Shown: positions 25,617 through 34,658, counted from the stretch's first letter. The stretch: 57,131 nucleotides of DNA from DATJNI01 sp035508275 (GCA_035508275.1 DATJNI010000006.1:1-57131); one strand, 5' to 3'. Numbers and translations are program-made. Notes: generated by a model from the sequence alone, not told the origin.

Positions 25617-26507
25617 ATGCTGACATACTTTCAAGCAATAGTCATAGGAATATTCCAGGGCGTATCAGAACTGTTTCCAGTATCAAGCCTGGGCCATTCG
25701 GTTATTATTCCGTATTTGCTAGGCTGGAATAACATTATTAAAAGCCAAACAGCTAGCGAGTCTTTCTTTTTAGCATTTTTAGTAACGCTGCACGTTGCAA
25801 CCGCCCTGGCTCTACTTATCTTCTACTGGAAAGAATGGGTCAAGCTCATTAAGGCTTTCTTTAGTTCAATTCGATACCGACGCATTCACTCGTCATATGA
25901 ACGACTAATCTGGCTAATTATAATTGCAACTATTCCAGCCGGCATAACCGGGCTAGTATTTGAGCACTCGCTAAGAACTCAGTTTGCCAAACCTCTCTCA
26001 GCCGCCATCTTCCTATTTATTAACGGCATTATTTTAATCGTTGGCGACAACTATGCTCGCAAGCGTGCCAAACGCGAAAGCGACTTTAGTCTCGAACAAA
26101 CCGTCGCCCATACCTCAAAGTCCATAACCCCCATTAGGGCTGGTCTTATAGGCACGTCACAGGTTCTAGCCCTAATAGCAGGCATCAGTCGTTCAGGTAT
26201 AACTATGGTGAGCGGTATATTCTCAGGCCTAGACTACGAAGACTCAGCTCGTTTCTCCTTCCTTTTAGCAACACCCATCATTTTGGCCGCAGGTCTATAC
26301 AAGATACCGGATTTGACCGGGCCTAACGGTCACGGCGTCATCGGACAAGTAATGGTTGGTGCAGTTTTTGCTTTTATTGCCGCTCTGCTGTCGGTCAGGT
26401 TTTTGGACAAATACTTCCGCGGTAAATCTTTAAGGCCGTTTGGCATTTACTCATTGTCCATCGCTACGTTCGTCATAATTGTCGGATTAGTCAGAGGCCA
26501 CTTCTAG
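25617..26507 (+). CDS. uppP: Undecaprenyl-diphosphatase
   Basis: This 296-residue membrane enzyme removes a phosphate from undecaprenyl diphosphate to recycle the lipid carrier of cell-wall synthesis. GVSELFPVSSLGHSVIIP near the N-terminus and AGISRSGITMVSGIFSG near residue 195 are the two active-site motifs (E-x-x-P-x-S-S-x-x-H and G-x-S-R-S-G). About eight membrane segments are visible. It ends 6 nt before the membrane protease gene. A TAAACT hexamer is 6 nt before the ATG, so it may also have its own leaderless start. Confidence 0.94.
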   Translation: MLTYFQAIVIGIFQGVSELFPVSSLGHSVIIPYLLGWNNIIKSQTASESFFLAFLVTLHVATALALLIFYWKEWVKLIKAFFSSIRYRRIHSSYERLIWLIIIATIPAGITGLVFEHSLRTQFAKPLSAAIFLFINGIILIVGDNYARKRAKRESDFSLEQTVAHTSKSITPIRAGLIGTSQVLALIAGISRSGITMVSGIFSGLDYEDSARFSFLLATPIILAAGLYKIPDLTGPNGHGVIGQVMVGAVFAFIAALLSVRFLDKYFRGKSLRPFGIYSLSIATFVIIVGLVRGHF

Positions 26508-26513
26508 ATATTT

Positions 26514-27686
26514 ATGCTTGTCGACATTATCATAATCGCGGTTATTGTCATCAGCCTAGTTAGGAACCGAAAGGGAGGTTTCCTCCATCAATTCTGGACC
26601 CTAGCTGGCTTTATTATCGGACTAATAGCTGGACGTTGGCTTGTTAACTACACGCTTACTCTAGCTCACACCTCTAGCTCAAGGGCACTAATAACCATAA
26701 TTACTATCTTTGGTATGGCTATTCTAGGCCTAAGCATAGGTGAAATGGTTGGCGTTAAGTTAAAACATCGCCTCTTAAAAGACCGCGGCTTAAACCAACT
26801 AGATAATTTCCTAGGCTGCATTTTAATAGTCGTCTCGGTACTTTTTAGTGCCTGGTTAATTGCCGCCATAGTTAACGACCTGCCTTCTAGTCAACTAAAA
26901 ACCGACGTCAATAAATCGAAAATAATATCGGCAATGGACAATTTGCTACCCGCTGCTCCAAGTGTTTTATCTGAACTAAGCCACGTCATTGACCCTAATG
27001 GCTTTCCCGCAGTCTTTGTTGGCAGCGAACCAATACCGAAAGGTAATGTTACGCTGCCTAACCTTGGTAGTTTTGCCACTGTAGTTAATACTGACAAGCC
27101 TAGCGTTGTCAGAATACAGGGACTAGGCTGCGGCGGCATAGTTAGTGGATCGGGCTTTGTAGTCGGCAAAGATCTTGTCGCCACCAACGCCCACGTAGTT
27201 GCTGGCATTAAAAACCCGGTAGTCGAGGACTCTAACGGACACCACGCTGCACAGGTAATTTGGTTTGATCCAAACTTAGACTTCGCCGTTCTTAAAACTA
27301 ATGATCTGGCTGGTGGACCATTGACTATCGATACAGCTATAGCTAAAGACAGCACGCCAGGCGTGGTTATGGGCTACCCTGGAGGCGGACCGTTTAACGC
27401 TACAGCAGCAGCCGTCATAGAAGAAATTGAGGCCAGTGGTCGTAATATTTATGGCAGTGGGCTGACTATAAGAAGTGTCTATGAAATTCAAGCCACTGTT
27501 ATCCCTGGCAACTCAGGCGGACCTTTAATAGAATCTAATGGCGATGTGATTGGTGTTGTCTTTGCTGAGTCTACAACATATAACCATGTAGGTTATGCGC
27601 TAGCAACCGCTAAAGTCCAGTCAGAAATTAACCAGGCTAAGGCTTCAAGCCAAACAGCAGTCTCAACCGGACAGTGCGCCGAGTAA
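26514..27686 (+). CDS. CvpA-domain membrane-anchored serine protease (MarP-like)
   Basis: This 390-residue protein has four N-terminal membrane helices of the CvpA (colicin V production) type, residues about 1-125, then a linker and a trypsin-like protease domain. The catalytic triad is visible: His in ATNAHVVAG (about 227), Asp in LDFAVLKTND (about 258) and Ser in GNSGGPLIE (about 337). Two Cys (GLGCGG and the C-terminal GQCAE) could form a disulfide as in MarP of Mycobacterium tuberculosis, which protects the envelope under acid and oxidative stress. Its link to uppP suggests an envelope role. It ends 1 nt from the convergent ABC gene. Confidence 0.87.
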   Translation: MLVDIIIIAVIVISLVRNRKGGFLHQFWTLAGFIIGLIAGRWLVNYTLTLAHTSSSRALITIITIFGMAILGLSIGEMVGVKLKHRLLKDRGLNQLDNFLGCILIVVSVLFSAWLIAAIVNDLPSSQLKTDVNKSKIISAMDNLLPAAPSVLSELSHVIDPNGFPAVFVGSEPIPKGNVTLPNLGSFATVVNTDKPSVVRIQGLGCGGIVSGSGFVVGKDLVATNAHVVAGIKNPVVEDSNGHHAAQVIWFDPNLDFAVLKTNDLAGGPLTIDTAIAKDSTPGVVMGYPGGGPFNATAAAVIEEIEASGRNIYGSGLTIRSVYEIQATVIPGNSGGPLIESNGDVIGVVFAESTTYNHVGYALATAKVQSEINQAKASSQTAVSTGQCAE

Positions 27687-27687
27687 A

Positions 27688-28923
27688 CTATTCGGCTCTA
27701 AGAGCATCAATAGGATCTTTTGCAGCTGCCTTAATAGCAGGGATGGTACCAAAGACTATGCCCACCAAAAGCGAGATGCCGCTGGAGATAATTACTATTT
27801 GCCAAGGTATGATCGGCGTAAAATCAGTTGCCGCTAGTATTGCCAGGTCAATAAAGTAAGCCAGGCTAATTCCCAGCAAGCCACCGATTAAACTAATTAA
27901 GCTAGCTTCAATCATGAACTGGGTATATATCTGACTGTTGGTGGCTCCTACTGCCTTCCTTATGCCAATCTCCCGTATACGCTCCGAAACCGAGACCATC
28001 ATCACGTTCATAATCCCTATGCCAGCTACTACCAGACTAATGGCAGCCACGCCAGCAATTAGTTTAGTTAGTAAATCTAGAATGGAGTTATTGGCAACAA
28101 TATTCTGGTTGCCGGTTAGTACGCTAAAGTCGGTAACTCCACCGTGACTAGTATTAAGAGCCTGCTTTATATTCTTCGCGACCAATCCTATCTGAGGCAG
28201 CGAGTTGGCTCTAGCCAGAATCTCATAAGTTGGGGCAGTGTTATTGGTCAGTTGCTCAGCAATCTGGTCAGGAATAAAGATAGCGTTGTTAAAATCAGCC
28301 TGCTGCGACAGAGGCGTAAAGCTGTATTGGTTAAATATGCCGTTAACCGTGAACTGATGTCCGTGGAACATGAATGTTCGGCCTAGGGGCACATCCTCGT
28401 CAAATAACTTTTCGGCAGCATTCTCGCCAAGCACCGCAACGTATGAACCGTACTGGGTGTTATTAAAATAGTTACCATACTGCAGCGATTGGTTAATTAG
28501 GCTAGGGAAGTCCTGACTAGTGCCGATCGCAAAGCCCTGCTTAAACGTGCCGTAGTCTCCAGATGGATAACCAGTAACTAGCGACAGTGGACTGCTGCTG
28601 TTGACGCCTGGTGTAGTAGCTACAGTTCTCACATCTCTGAGCGTTAAAGGACCGCTGACACTTAAGCCCGAGAGGGCATCGGTATTGTTAACACCATTGC
28701 CACTACCAACATTAAGCTGGGCAGTTCTAACTGTAATGATGTTGCTGCCATAGTGATGAATCTGGCCACCAACCTGGGACTTTATGCCTTCGCCTATAGC
28801 TACAATTGTAATGACAGCAGCCACGCCAATAATAATGCCCATCATAGTCCAAAAGCTTCTAAGCTTTGAAAACTTTAAGGACTCAAAGCCCGCTCTAAGC
28901 TCACTAGAAAACTGTACAGCCAT
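27688..28923 (-). CDS. MacB-like ABC transporter permease
   Basis: This 411-residue protein has the MacB/FtsX arrangement: one N-terminal membrane helix (residues about 25-45), a large extracytoplasmic MacB_PCD domain of about 240 residues, then three C-terminal helices starting LLTKLIAGVAAISLVVAGIGIMNVM. SERIREIGIRKAVGAT is the signature cytosolic loop of the family. With the ATPase 3 nt upstream it forms a type VII (mechanotransmission) ABC system that exports peptides, drugs or lipoproteins, or signals across the membrane. No membrane-fusion protein gene is adjacent. Confidence 0.92.
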   Translation of the reverse strand: MAVQFSSELRAGFESLKFSKLRSFWTMMGIIIGVAAVITIVAIGEGIKSQVGGQIHHYGSNIITVRTAQLNVGSGNGVNNTDALSGLSVSGPLTLRDVRTVATTPGVNSSSPLSLVTGYPSGDYGTFKQGFAIGTSQDFPSLINQSLQYGNYFNNTQYGSYVAVLGENAAEKLFDEDVPLGRTFMFHGHQFTVNGIFNQYSFTPLSQQADFNNAIFIPDQIAEQLTNNTAPTYEILARANSLPQIGLVAKNIKQALNTSHGGVTDFSVLTGNQNIVANNSILDLLTKLIAGVAAISLVVAGIGIMNVMMVSVSERIREIGIRKAVGATNSQIYTQFMIEASLISLIGGLLGISLAYFIDLAILAATDFTPIIPWQIVIISSGISLLVGIVFGTIPAIKAAAKDPIDALRAE

Positions 28924-28926
28924 ATA

Positions 28927-29793
28927 CTAAACCTTCTTAGCCTTCCTGCGCTTAGCTTTAGTCTTAATCTGCTTTAACGCCGTTCGTCTTGGAACAGTGG
29001 ACTGGAAAGGCAATGCTTTCATTAGTACCGACACCCCAACCAGATCATCCTCTTCGCTAGTTGTCGGCAAGGTGTAGAGAACTCTCCTAGCACGATTGGC
29101 CACCCGACCAATAGTAGTCTTCTCGTCGTGTATTACCTGACCATCATGCATATAGACAACGCGAGTAGCATAGCGAGTAAGTTCAGGGTTGTGCGTAACA
29201 AAGATAATAGTATTGCCCATCTTATGGATGTCGGCCAGCAGCTCCATAACCAGGCGAGAACTAGTGCTATCTAAGTTGCCAGTTGGTTCGTCGGCAATAA
29301 TTAACGACGGGTTATTAACTAGGGCTCTAGCTATAGCTACACACTGAAGTTGTCCGCCGCTTAGCTGGCTAGGCAAGAAGTACTCTCTGGACTGCACACC
29401 AACCCTCTCAAGCATATTAGAAGCTGTCTTTAGTCTCTTGTTCAGACCCATGCCTTTGTATGCAAGAGGCAAGGCAACATTCTCGAGTGCAGTTAAGCGC
29501 GGCAATAGATTAAAAAACTGGAAAATAAAACCTATCTTATCTCTTCGAATCTTAGCGGCCTGGTTGCCCTTAAGCCTAGCGACTGACTTACCATCAAGCC
29601 TGTATTGACCATTAGTCGGATGGTCAAGAAGGCCAATAATGTTCATGAGGGTGCTCTTGCCGCAACCACTGGGACCCATGACAGCAACGAACTCGCCTTT
29701 ATCTATACTTAAGCTGACTTCGTCTAGAGCTAAGTTGGTAGCATCGCCGAAGCCGTACAGTTTGCTGACGTCTTTTAATTCAATTAGTGCCAT
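28927..29793 (-). CDS. MacB/LolD-type ABC transporter ATPase
   Basis: This 288-residue ATPase has Walker A GPSGCGKST (residues about 40-48), Q-loop FIFQFFNLLPRL, a signature LSGGQLQCVAIARAL, Walker B LIIADEPTGNLDS and switch His FVTHNPELTRYA, the standard MacB/LolD set. The signature has Leu-Gln-Cys in place of the usual Gln-Gln-Arg. A basic C-terminal tail of about 65 residues ends in TKAKRRKAKKV. It is the first gene of the two-gene unit with the permease. Cargo is unknown. Confidence 0.93.
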   Translation of the reverse strand: MALIELKDVSKLYGFGDATNLALDEVSLSIDKGEFVAVMGPSGCGKSTLMNIIGLLDHPTNGQYRLDGKSVARLKGNQAAKIRRDKIGFIFQFFNLLPRLTALENVALPLAYKGMGLNKRLKTASNMLERVGVQSREYFLPSQLSGGQLQCVAIARALVNNPSLIIADEPTGNLDSTSSRLVMELLADIHKMGNTIIFVTHNPELTRYATRVVYMHDGQVIHDEKTTIGRVANRARRVLYTLPTTSEEDDLVGVSVLMKALPFQSTVPRRTALKQIKTKAKRRKAKKV

Positions 29794-29895
29794 TTCCTAA
29801 TCTATAGTTTAACTCCTTATTTGCCATCTCTGCAAGATGTTTTTAAAGTATTTCTAAGGTATAATTTCAATTGGCAATAAACATAAGAACACCTT

Positions 29896-29985
29896 GGAGA
29901 GGTGCAAGAGTGGTTTAATTGGCACGCTTGGAAAGCGTGTGTACGGTCAAACGTACCGAGGGTTCGAATCCCTCTCTCTCCGCCA
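29896..29985 (+). tRNA. tRNA-Ser (anticodon GGA)
   Basis: A complete tRNA with acceptor stem GGAGAGG/TCTCTCC, anticodon stem-loop CACGC-TTGGAAA-GCGTG reading GGA, a long variable arm (GTACGG...CGTAC) typical of Ser, T-arm GAGGG-TTCGAAT-CCCTC and encoded CCA (29983-29985). A TATAAT box at 29860-29865 lies about 31 nt upstream. The tRNA reads UCC and UCU codons. Confidence 0.95.
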
Positions 29986-29996
29986 AGACCATATTA

Positions 29997-30025
29997 TTGC
30001 CTTATAATAACTCTTATGGTATAAT
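29997..30025 (+). promoter_or_regulatory. Promoter of the broken zinc-ribbon gene (leaderless geometry)
   Basis: TTGCCT (29997-30002) and consensus TATAAT (30020-30025) are 17 nt apart, and the ATG at 30032 is 6 nt after the -10 box. The promoter looks intact although the gene it serves is interrupted. Confidence 0.65.
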
Positions 30026-30031
30026 ATTGGT

Positions 30032-30337
30032 ATGGAAAAAGCCGAGTACTACAGTGATGGCACGAGAAAACTCTCGGTCTGCCCAAACTGTGGCGATGAC
30101 AAAGTGCAGGTATTAGACTTCTGACCTGAAGACTGGGAGCTAGCAACATCGAATTTAATACTTTGGTGCCCAGAATGCAACAATCACGAAGAAGACGTTT
30201 TTGATAGTGAAACCATAGACGCTTTCAGCGACGAGCAAGAAAGGGCCGACTTAGGAATAAGTACTGATATAGCCAGGCTAGCCGACTCTCGACTCAGCTA
30301 TGATAACGTGCTCACAGTTACTGCTGAAAGCTTTTAG
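30032..30337 (+). pseudogene. Zinc-ribbon protein interrupted by in-frame UGA
   Basis: From the ATG at 30032 the frame runs 101 codons to TAG at 30335, with one internal TGA at 30122-30124 (codon 31). Before it lies CPNCGDDKVQVLDF; after it PEDWELATSNLILWCPECNNH. The two CxxC pairs, needed together for a zinc ribbon, fall on opposite sides of the TGA. Codon use continues smoothly and there is no in-frame ATG, GTG or TTG soon after the stop to restart. A single base change of TCA, TGG, CGA or GGA would explain it. UGA ends other genes here, so recoding is unlikely. Sequencing error or readthrough remain possible. Confidence 0.6.
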
Positions 30338-30378
30338 CCCATCTTAACTCTGTAGCCCAAAGTGTTACAATACTAGTT

Positions 30379-30741
30379 ATGTTTATGGCTAGACTACTGT
30401 CTTGGTGGTACAAAAATGGTTGGAAACAAGTAGCCCTTAGTTTTAGCCCCCGACTAAAAAATATTTCTAACTTTTTTAGCGTAAATCAACTTACGGGAAC
30501 CCTTTTCGCGCCTTGGCGAAGGATTATTACCTATCCGGGTGCCAGTATAGGCGAGAGGTTCAGAGCTTTCGGCGACAACCTTTTTAGCAGAAGTATAGGC
30601 TTCGTTATTAGGCTGCTAGTTCTAATAGCTGCTTTGGTGTGTTCAGTAGTAGTGATGTTTGCTACAGCCGTAGAACTAATACTCTGGCCATTCGTCCCGC
30701 CAGCCATTATTGGCTTAATAGTACTTGGGGTAGTGCGATGA
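30379..30741 (+). CDS. Small membrane protein coupled to the AAA+ gene
   Basis: This 120-residue protein has an amphipathic, aromatic-rich N-terminal half (ARLLSWWYKNGWKQVALSF, then LTGTLFAPWRRII) and one or two closely spaced membrane helices in the second half. I do not recognise the family. TACAAT at 30366-30371 lies 7 nt before the ATG. The stop overlaps the start of the AAA+ gene (ATGA), so the two are translated together, suggesting a membrane partner or adaptor of that ATPase. The function is otherwise open. Confidence 0.75.
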   Translation: MFMARLLSWWYKNGWKQVALSFSPRLKNISNFFSVNQLTGTLFAPWRRIITYPGASIGERFRAFGDNLFSRSIGFVIRLLVLIAALVCSVVVMFATAVELILWPFVPPAIIGLIVLGVVR

Positions 30742-33089
30742 ATATAAACCTCAACTCCCCAAGAGCCAAAGACGCCAGGATCGCCAAAAGAATAGGTCCA
30801 ACAGGCTACCGAGCCTTTCTATTTACTGGCTCAGTTTTAGTTGTAGCGGCTATCGCTCTCATGTTTATAGCCCATCACATAGGATTTATCCTCCTAGGCT
30901 TAGGCCTTGCCGCCTTAATGCCAGCTCTTTGGTACAAAAACTATCTTAGAGACCTGCCGCCCAGCGACAATACCCTAGACGGCCGGCTAAGCGCTAATAT
31001 ACTTGGCTCACTCAAGCCAAAGCAACCGCTTACAGCAGAAAATATATGGTCAAGCATAGCAGGCCACTGGCAAACCCTATTTATACTTAACCATCTACTG
31101 ATTACCAACGACCTGGTCAAGCCCATGATTGCCGCTGAGACCGATGCCGACCTGGATAAGGCCTTCGCTCAGGCCTCTGCAATCGCCGACCAATACGCTC
31201 TCGGTAGCATAGACATCGGCCTGGTGGCCATAGGCTTACTCCAAGCCTCCCCTCAAGTAGGCCAGCTTCTTACCAGCATGAAGTCTAGCCCAGACGACCT
31301 TAACAGCGTAGGCAACTGGTTTGCTAGAAAGTTAGCCGAAGAAAAGAATAGCGGCAAGCAAAGTTATGGCGGCATTGGTAGAGACTGGGCCTTTGGCTTT
31401 ACGCCGCTTCTAAATCAGTATGGCTTGAATATAAGTCTGGCTATGGCAAGCTCTGGTGCCAGTTTTAACTGGTTAAGTGATTCGGAAGGCGTCAGGGCTA
31501 TGGAATCTTCCATACTAAACGACAACCAAGCCATCGCTCTTGTCGGTGAAGCCGGCGTTGGTAAAACCAGCGCAGTGTATGGACTCGCTCAAAGATTAAT
31601 ATCCGGCAAAACCTCTAAGGAGCTGGCCTATCACCAGCTAGTAGTTGTTAGTGCGACAGACTTAGTGTCCGCCACTTCTAACAGCGGCAACCTGGAACAC
31701 CTAATGGTTAGTCTAGTAAACGAAGCCTCTCACGCCGGACACATTATTCTATTCCTCGACGATGCCGAACTTTTCTTTAGTAACAAACTAGGGGCATTTG
31801 ATGCCAGCCAAATCCTGCAGTCCATAATTAGAAAAGTTCCAATAATACTAGCTCTGACTCCCAATGACTTTCAACGCTTGCAGTCTAGCTCACCCAGTCT
31901 TGCTAATTTGCTAACGCCAGTCATGCTAAAAGAGCCGGATCAAAACGCAGTTATGAGAATCCTAGAAGATACGGCAATTTCCCTTGAGAACAAACATAAA
32001 GTCCTAATTAGCTATGGAGCCCTAAAGGCAGCTTACAGTCTTAGCGATAGATACGTAACTAACAAGGCTTACCCAGGCAAGGCCATTACTTTGCTAGAGC
32101 AAAGCTTATCTCATGCTGCAGATGGACTAATTACCGCCGATAGCGTCGGCCAGGCAATTGAATCGACAAAGGGTGTAAAGGTAGCTGGAGCAACACCTGC
32201 CGAAGCCGACGAGCTGCTTAACCTAGAAGATAAAATACACGAGCGCATGATTAACCAGACTCATGCCGTCAGCGTCGTTGCAAATTCTCTCCGCCGGGCC
32301 AGGGCAGGAGTAGCCAACCCAAACAGACCAATTGGTAGCTTCCTTTTCCTCGGACCCACCGGCGTAGGTAAGACCGAACTAGCCAAGTCATTAGCCGCCG
32401 TCTACTTTCACAGCGAGACAAATATGGTCAGGTTGGATATGAGCGAGTATCAAAACCCTGGCGATGCCGACAGGTTGCTGTCTAGTGATGAATCGGGCAG
32501 CTTAGTCCTGTCTGTACGTAACCAACCTTTTAGTGTTGTCCTGCTAGACGAAATAGAGAAGTCTCACCCCAATATTCTTAACTTGCTGCTGCAGCTACTG
32601 GATGAAGGCAAGCTGACTGATACTTCCGGTCAAGCTGTCAGCTTTAAAGACTGCATAATTATTGCTACCTCTAACGCCGGCGCTCAATCCATTCGAGAAA
32701 GAGTAGAGAAGGGCGAAGAACTGCCGTCTTTTGCTGACGAGCTAATAGAGGAGCTTATTAAAAGCAATCAATTCAAGCCTGAGCTCATTAACCGTTTTGA
32801 CGAGATAGTCCTATTTAGGCCACTTAAGCCTGAAGAGCTAGACCAGATTGTCGTCATAATGATGAAAGAAGTTAATCAGACGCTTTTCAATCAAAACATT
32901 AAAGTCGAACTAAGCGAAGCTGCAATTAAGAAAATCGTTCAAGCCGGTTACGACCCAAGGCTAGGCGCCCGACCAATGCGGCGTATGCTGCAAAAGTCAG
33001 TTGAAGATATTGTTGCCAAAAAGATTCTAAAAAACGAAGCCAAGGCCGGCGACACAATTAACCTAGACGCTGACGATCTAAGCTTCTAA
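30738..33089 (+). CDS. Membrane-anchored Clp/Hsp100-like AAA+ ATPase
   Basis: This 783-residue protein has two membrane segments near residues 30-70, a Clp-N-like helical region (IGLVAIGLLQASPQ), then two AAA+ modules. D1 has Walker A GEAGVGKTS (about 271) and Walker B ILFLDDAELFF (about 335); D2 has GPTGVGKTE (about 537), VVLLDEIEKSHP (about 600) and a ClpB-type C-terminal domain GYDPRLGARPMRRMLQ. D1 Walker B ends Asp-Asp rather than Asp-Glu, so hydrolysis there may be weak. A longer frame exists upstream, but the ATG at 30738 (ATGA overlap) is the natural start. It likely unfolds proteins at the membrane. Confidence 0.88.
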   Translation: MNINLNSPRAKDARIAKRIGPTGYRAFLFTGSVLVVAAIALMFIAHHIGFILLGLGLAALMPALWYKNYLRDLPPSDNTLDGRLSANILGSLKPKQPLTAENIWSSIAGHWQTLFILNHLLITNDLVKPMIAAETDADLDKAFAQASAIADQYALGSIDIGLVAIGLLQASPQVGQLLTSMKSSPDDLNSVGNWFARKLAEEKNSGKQSYGGIGRDWAFGFTPLLNQYGLNISLAMASSGASFNWLSDSEGVRAMESSILNDNQAIALVGEAGVGKTSAVYGLAQRLISGKTSKELAYHQLVVVSATDLVSATSNSGNLEHLMVSLVNEASHAGHIILFLDDAELFFSNKLGAFDASQILQSIIRKVPIILALTPNDFQRLQSSSPSLANLLTPVMLKEPDQNAVMRILEDTAISLENKHKVLISYGALKAAYSLSDRYVTNKAYPGKAITLLEQSLSHAADGLITADSVGQAIESTKGVKVAGATPAEADELLNLEDKIHERMINQTHAVSVVANSLRRARAGVANPNRPIGSFLFLGPTGVGKTELAKSLAAVYFHSETNMVRLDMSEYQNPGDADRLLSSDESGSLVLSVRNQPFSVVLLDEIEKSHPNILNLLLQLLDEGKLTDTSGQAVSFKDCIIIATSNAGAQSIRERVEKGEELPSFADELIEELIKSNQFKPELINRFDEIVLFRPLKPEELDQIVVIMMKEVNQTLFNQNIKVELSEAAIKKIVQAGYDPRLGARPMRRMLQKSVEDIVAKKILKNEAKAGDTINLDADDLSF

Positions 33090-33802
33090 GGCTTAATAAC
33101 CGTGCCAATATTGTCGCCTAGGGCGACCTTTAAGATATTGTCTTTTTCAAGAGCGTCAAAAACAATTATTGGCAAGTTGTGCTCCAGGGCTAGCCCCATT
33201 GCAGCTTTATCCATTATCTTAATCCGACTGTCCTCAACCGCTTTTTGTAAGCTAATACTGTCTAGTTTTTTAGCATCCTTAAACTTAGCCGGGTCTTTAT
33301 CGTAAACCCCGTTATATTTAGTAGCTTTTAGTACTGCCTGACAGTCCAACTCTAAAGCCAAACTAACGGCAGCCGTATCGGTCGTTAGGTAAGGCCTGCC
33401 AATGCCACCGGCCGCTATAACCACCCGTCCTTTTTCTAAATGCTTGTTAGCCAGTCTATGCACAAACGGCTCAGCCACTTGTTCGGCAAAGATACTGGAT
33501 AAACACCGAGTCGGTATGCCTTGAGATTCAAATATGTCGGTCAAAGCTAGGGCATTCATAAGCGTTCCAAGCATACCAATTTGGTCTGCCGTAACCCTTT
33601 TAATGCCGTGTCCGGCTAGCTGAGCACCGCGAGCAAAATTACCACCACCAACCATAATGACTACTTCAATGTGTCGATCAGCGACCTTCTTTATTTCCTT
33701 AGCCAGCCAAGAGCCCAGTTCAGCGTCTATGCCACCGTCATACTTACCAGATAACTGCTCGCCCGAGAGTTTAAGTAAAATCCTACTTAACTTTTTATTC
33801 AT
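33086..33802 (-). CDS. pyrH: UMP kinase
   Basis: This 238-residue enzyme phosphorylates UMP to UDP. RILLKLSGEQLSG at the N-terminus and VVIMVGGGNFARGAQLAGHGIKRVTADQIGMLGT are the amino-acid-kinase fold motifs of bacterial PyrH, and YNGVYDKDPAKFKDAKKLDSIS is the conserved nucleotide-binding stretch. The length fits the family. It stands alone, away from frr and tsf, its usual neighbours. Its stop shares CTAA with the convergent AAA+ gene. TAGACT at 33812-33817 is 9 nt before the ATG. Confidence 0.95.
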   Translation of the reverse strand: MNKKLSRILLKLSGEQLSGKYDGGIDAELGSWLAKEIKKVADRHIEVVIMVGGGNFARGAQLAGHGIKRVTADQIGMLGTLMNALALTDIFESQGIPTRCLSSIFAEQVAEPFVHRLANKHLEKGRVVIAAGGIGRPYLTTDTAAVSLALELDCQAVLKATKYNGVYDKDPAKFKDAKKLDSISLQKAVEDSRIKIMDKAAMGLALEHNLPIIVFDALEKDNILKVALGDNIGTVIKP

Positions 33803-33852
33803 TCACTCGCTAGTCTAGCAAATTAGCCACCCTAAGGCTATACTAAAATCTA

Positions 33853-34653
33853 ATGATTAAAATCTATTCATGGAATGTCAATGGCATAAGGGCAGTTAAC
33901 AAGAAGGGGCTGTGGCAACCCTTTGTAGCCAAAGCCAAACCAGACTACATTTGCCTCCAGGAAATAAAGGCCAATCACGAGCAGATAGACATAGATACTA
34001 AAGGGTATGAGATTAGTAGCTACCCAGCAGAGAAACCTGGGTATAGCGGCACGGCCATACTATCTAGAGAAAGTCCGGTCGAAATTAAACGCGGCTTCCC
34101 AGACGACCTAATAAAGAAATACAAAGTTCATGGCGACGTTTATGGCAATCCTAACTTAGAGGGCAGGGTACTAGCTAGCCAATATAAGGACTTTTGGCTG
34201 GTTAGTGTTTATACGCCTAACGCCAAAGATGACCTTAGCCGTCTAGAAACTAAATACAAGCAGTGGGACCCAGCTTTTCTAGAATATATGAAGCAGCTAG
34301 GCAGGACTAAACCAGTAATAATCTGCGGAGATATCAACGTGGCTAGGACTGCAGACGATCTAGCCAATCCCAAAGCCAATAAGGGTAAGAAGGGTTTCAC
34401 CGACGAGGAAAAGGAAGGCATGAATAAACTTATAGACGCCGGGTACTTGGACTCTTTTAGACTATTCCACGAGGGTAACGGCTACTATACTTGGTGGAGT
34501 CATTTTGCTAACGCACGAGAGAGAAACGTCGGCTGGCGGATAGACTATATACTTGTCGATCAAAGGCTAAAGAGCAAAATAACTGATGCTGAGATACACC
34601 CAAAGATTTTCGGCTCTGACCATTGCCCTGTGTCGCTAACCCTAGACATTTAG
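33853..34653 (+). CDS. xth: Exodeoxyribonuclease III family AP endonuclease
   Basis: This 266-residue enzyme has the ExoIII/APE1 motif series in order: YSWNVNGIRAV, CLQEIKA (metal-binding Glu), GYSGTAILSR, SVYTPNA, ICGDINVAR (Asp, Asn), WRIDYILVD and SDHCPVSLTLDI (catalytic His). It cleaves DNA at abasic sites in base excision repair and trims 3' ends. TATACT at 33839-33844 lies 8 nt before the ATG, so it is probably leaderless. The next gene starts 5 nt after its stop. Confidence 0.95.
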   Translation: MIKIYSWNVNGIRAVNKKGLWQPFVAKAKPDYICLQEIKANHEQIDIDTKGYEISSYPAEKPGYSGTAILSRESPVEIKRGFPDDLIKKYKVHGDVYGNPNLEGRVLASQYKDFWLVSVYTPNAKDDLSRLETKYKQWDPAFLEYMKQLGRTKPVIICGDINVARTADDLANPKANKGKKGFTDEEKEGMNKLIDAGYLDSFRLFHEGNGYYTWWSHFANARERNVGWRIDYILVDQRLKSKITDAEIHPKIFGSDHCPVSLTLDI

Positions 34654-34658
34654 GCCTC

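Noticed and set aside
29919..30116. Short plus-strand frame spanning tRNA-Ser.
   Set aside because: It reads through the tRNA and has no protein-like features; the zinc-ribbon frame in the same region is better supported.
30122..30124. UGA read as glycine or selenocysteine.
   Set aside because: UGA terminates several other genes here (ClC, cupin, NmrA-like), no selenocysteine insertion signal is visible, and only this gene carries an internal UGA.
30639..30737. Upstream N-terminal extension of the AAA+ protein.
   Set aside because: It lies inside the small membrane gene in another frame; the ATGA overlap start at 30738 is natural.
34623..34658. Longer start for the NnrD-like gene.
   Set aside because: It overlaps the end of xth and adds residues without family similarity; the ATG at 34659 is better placed.
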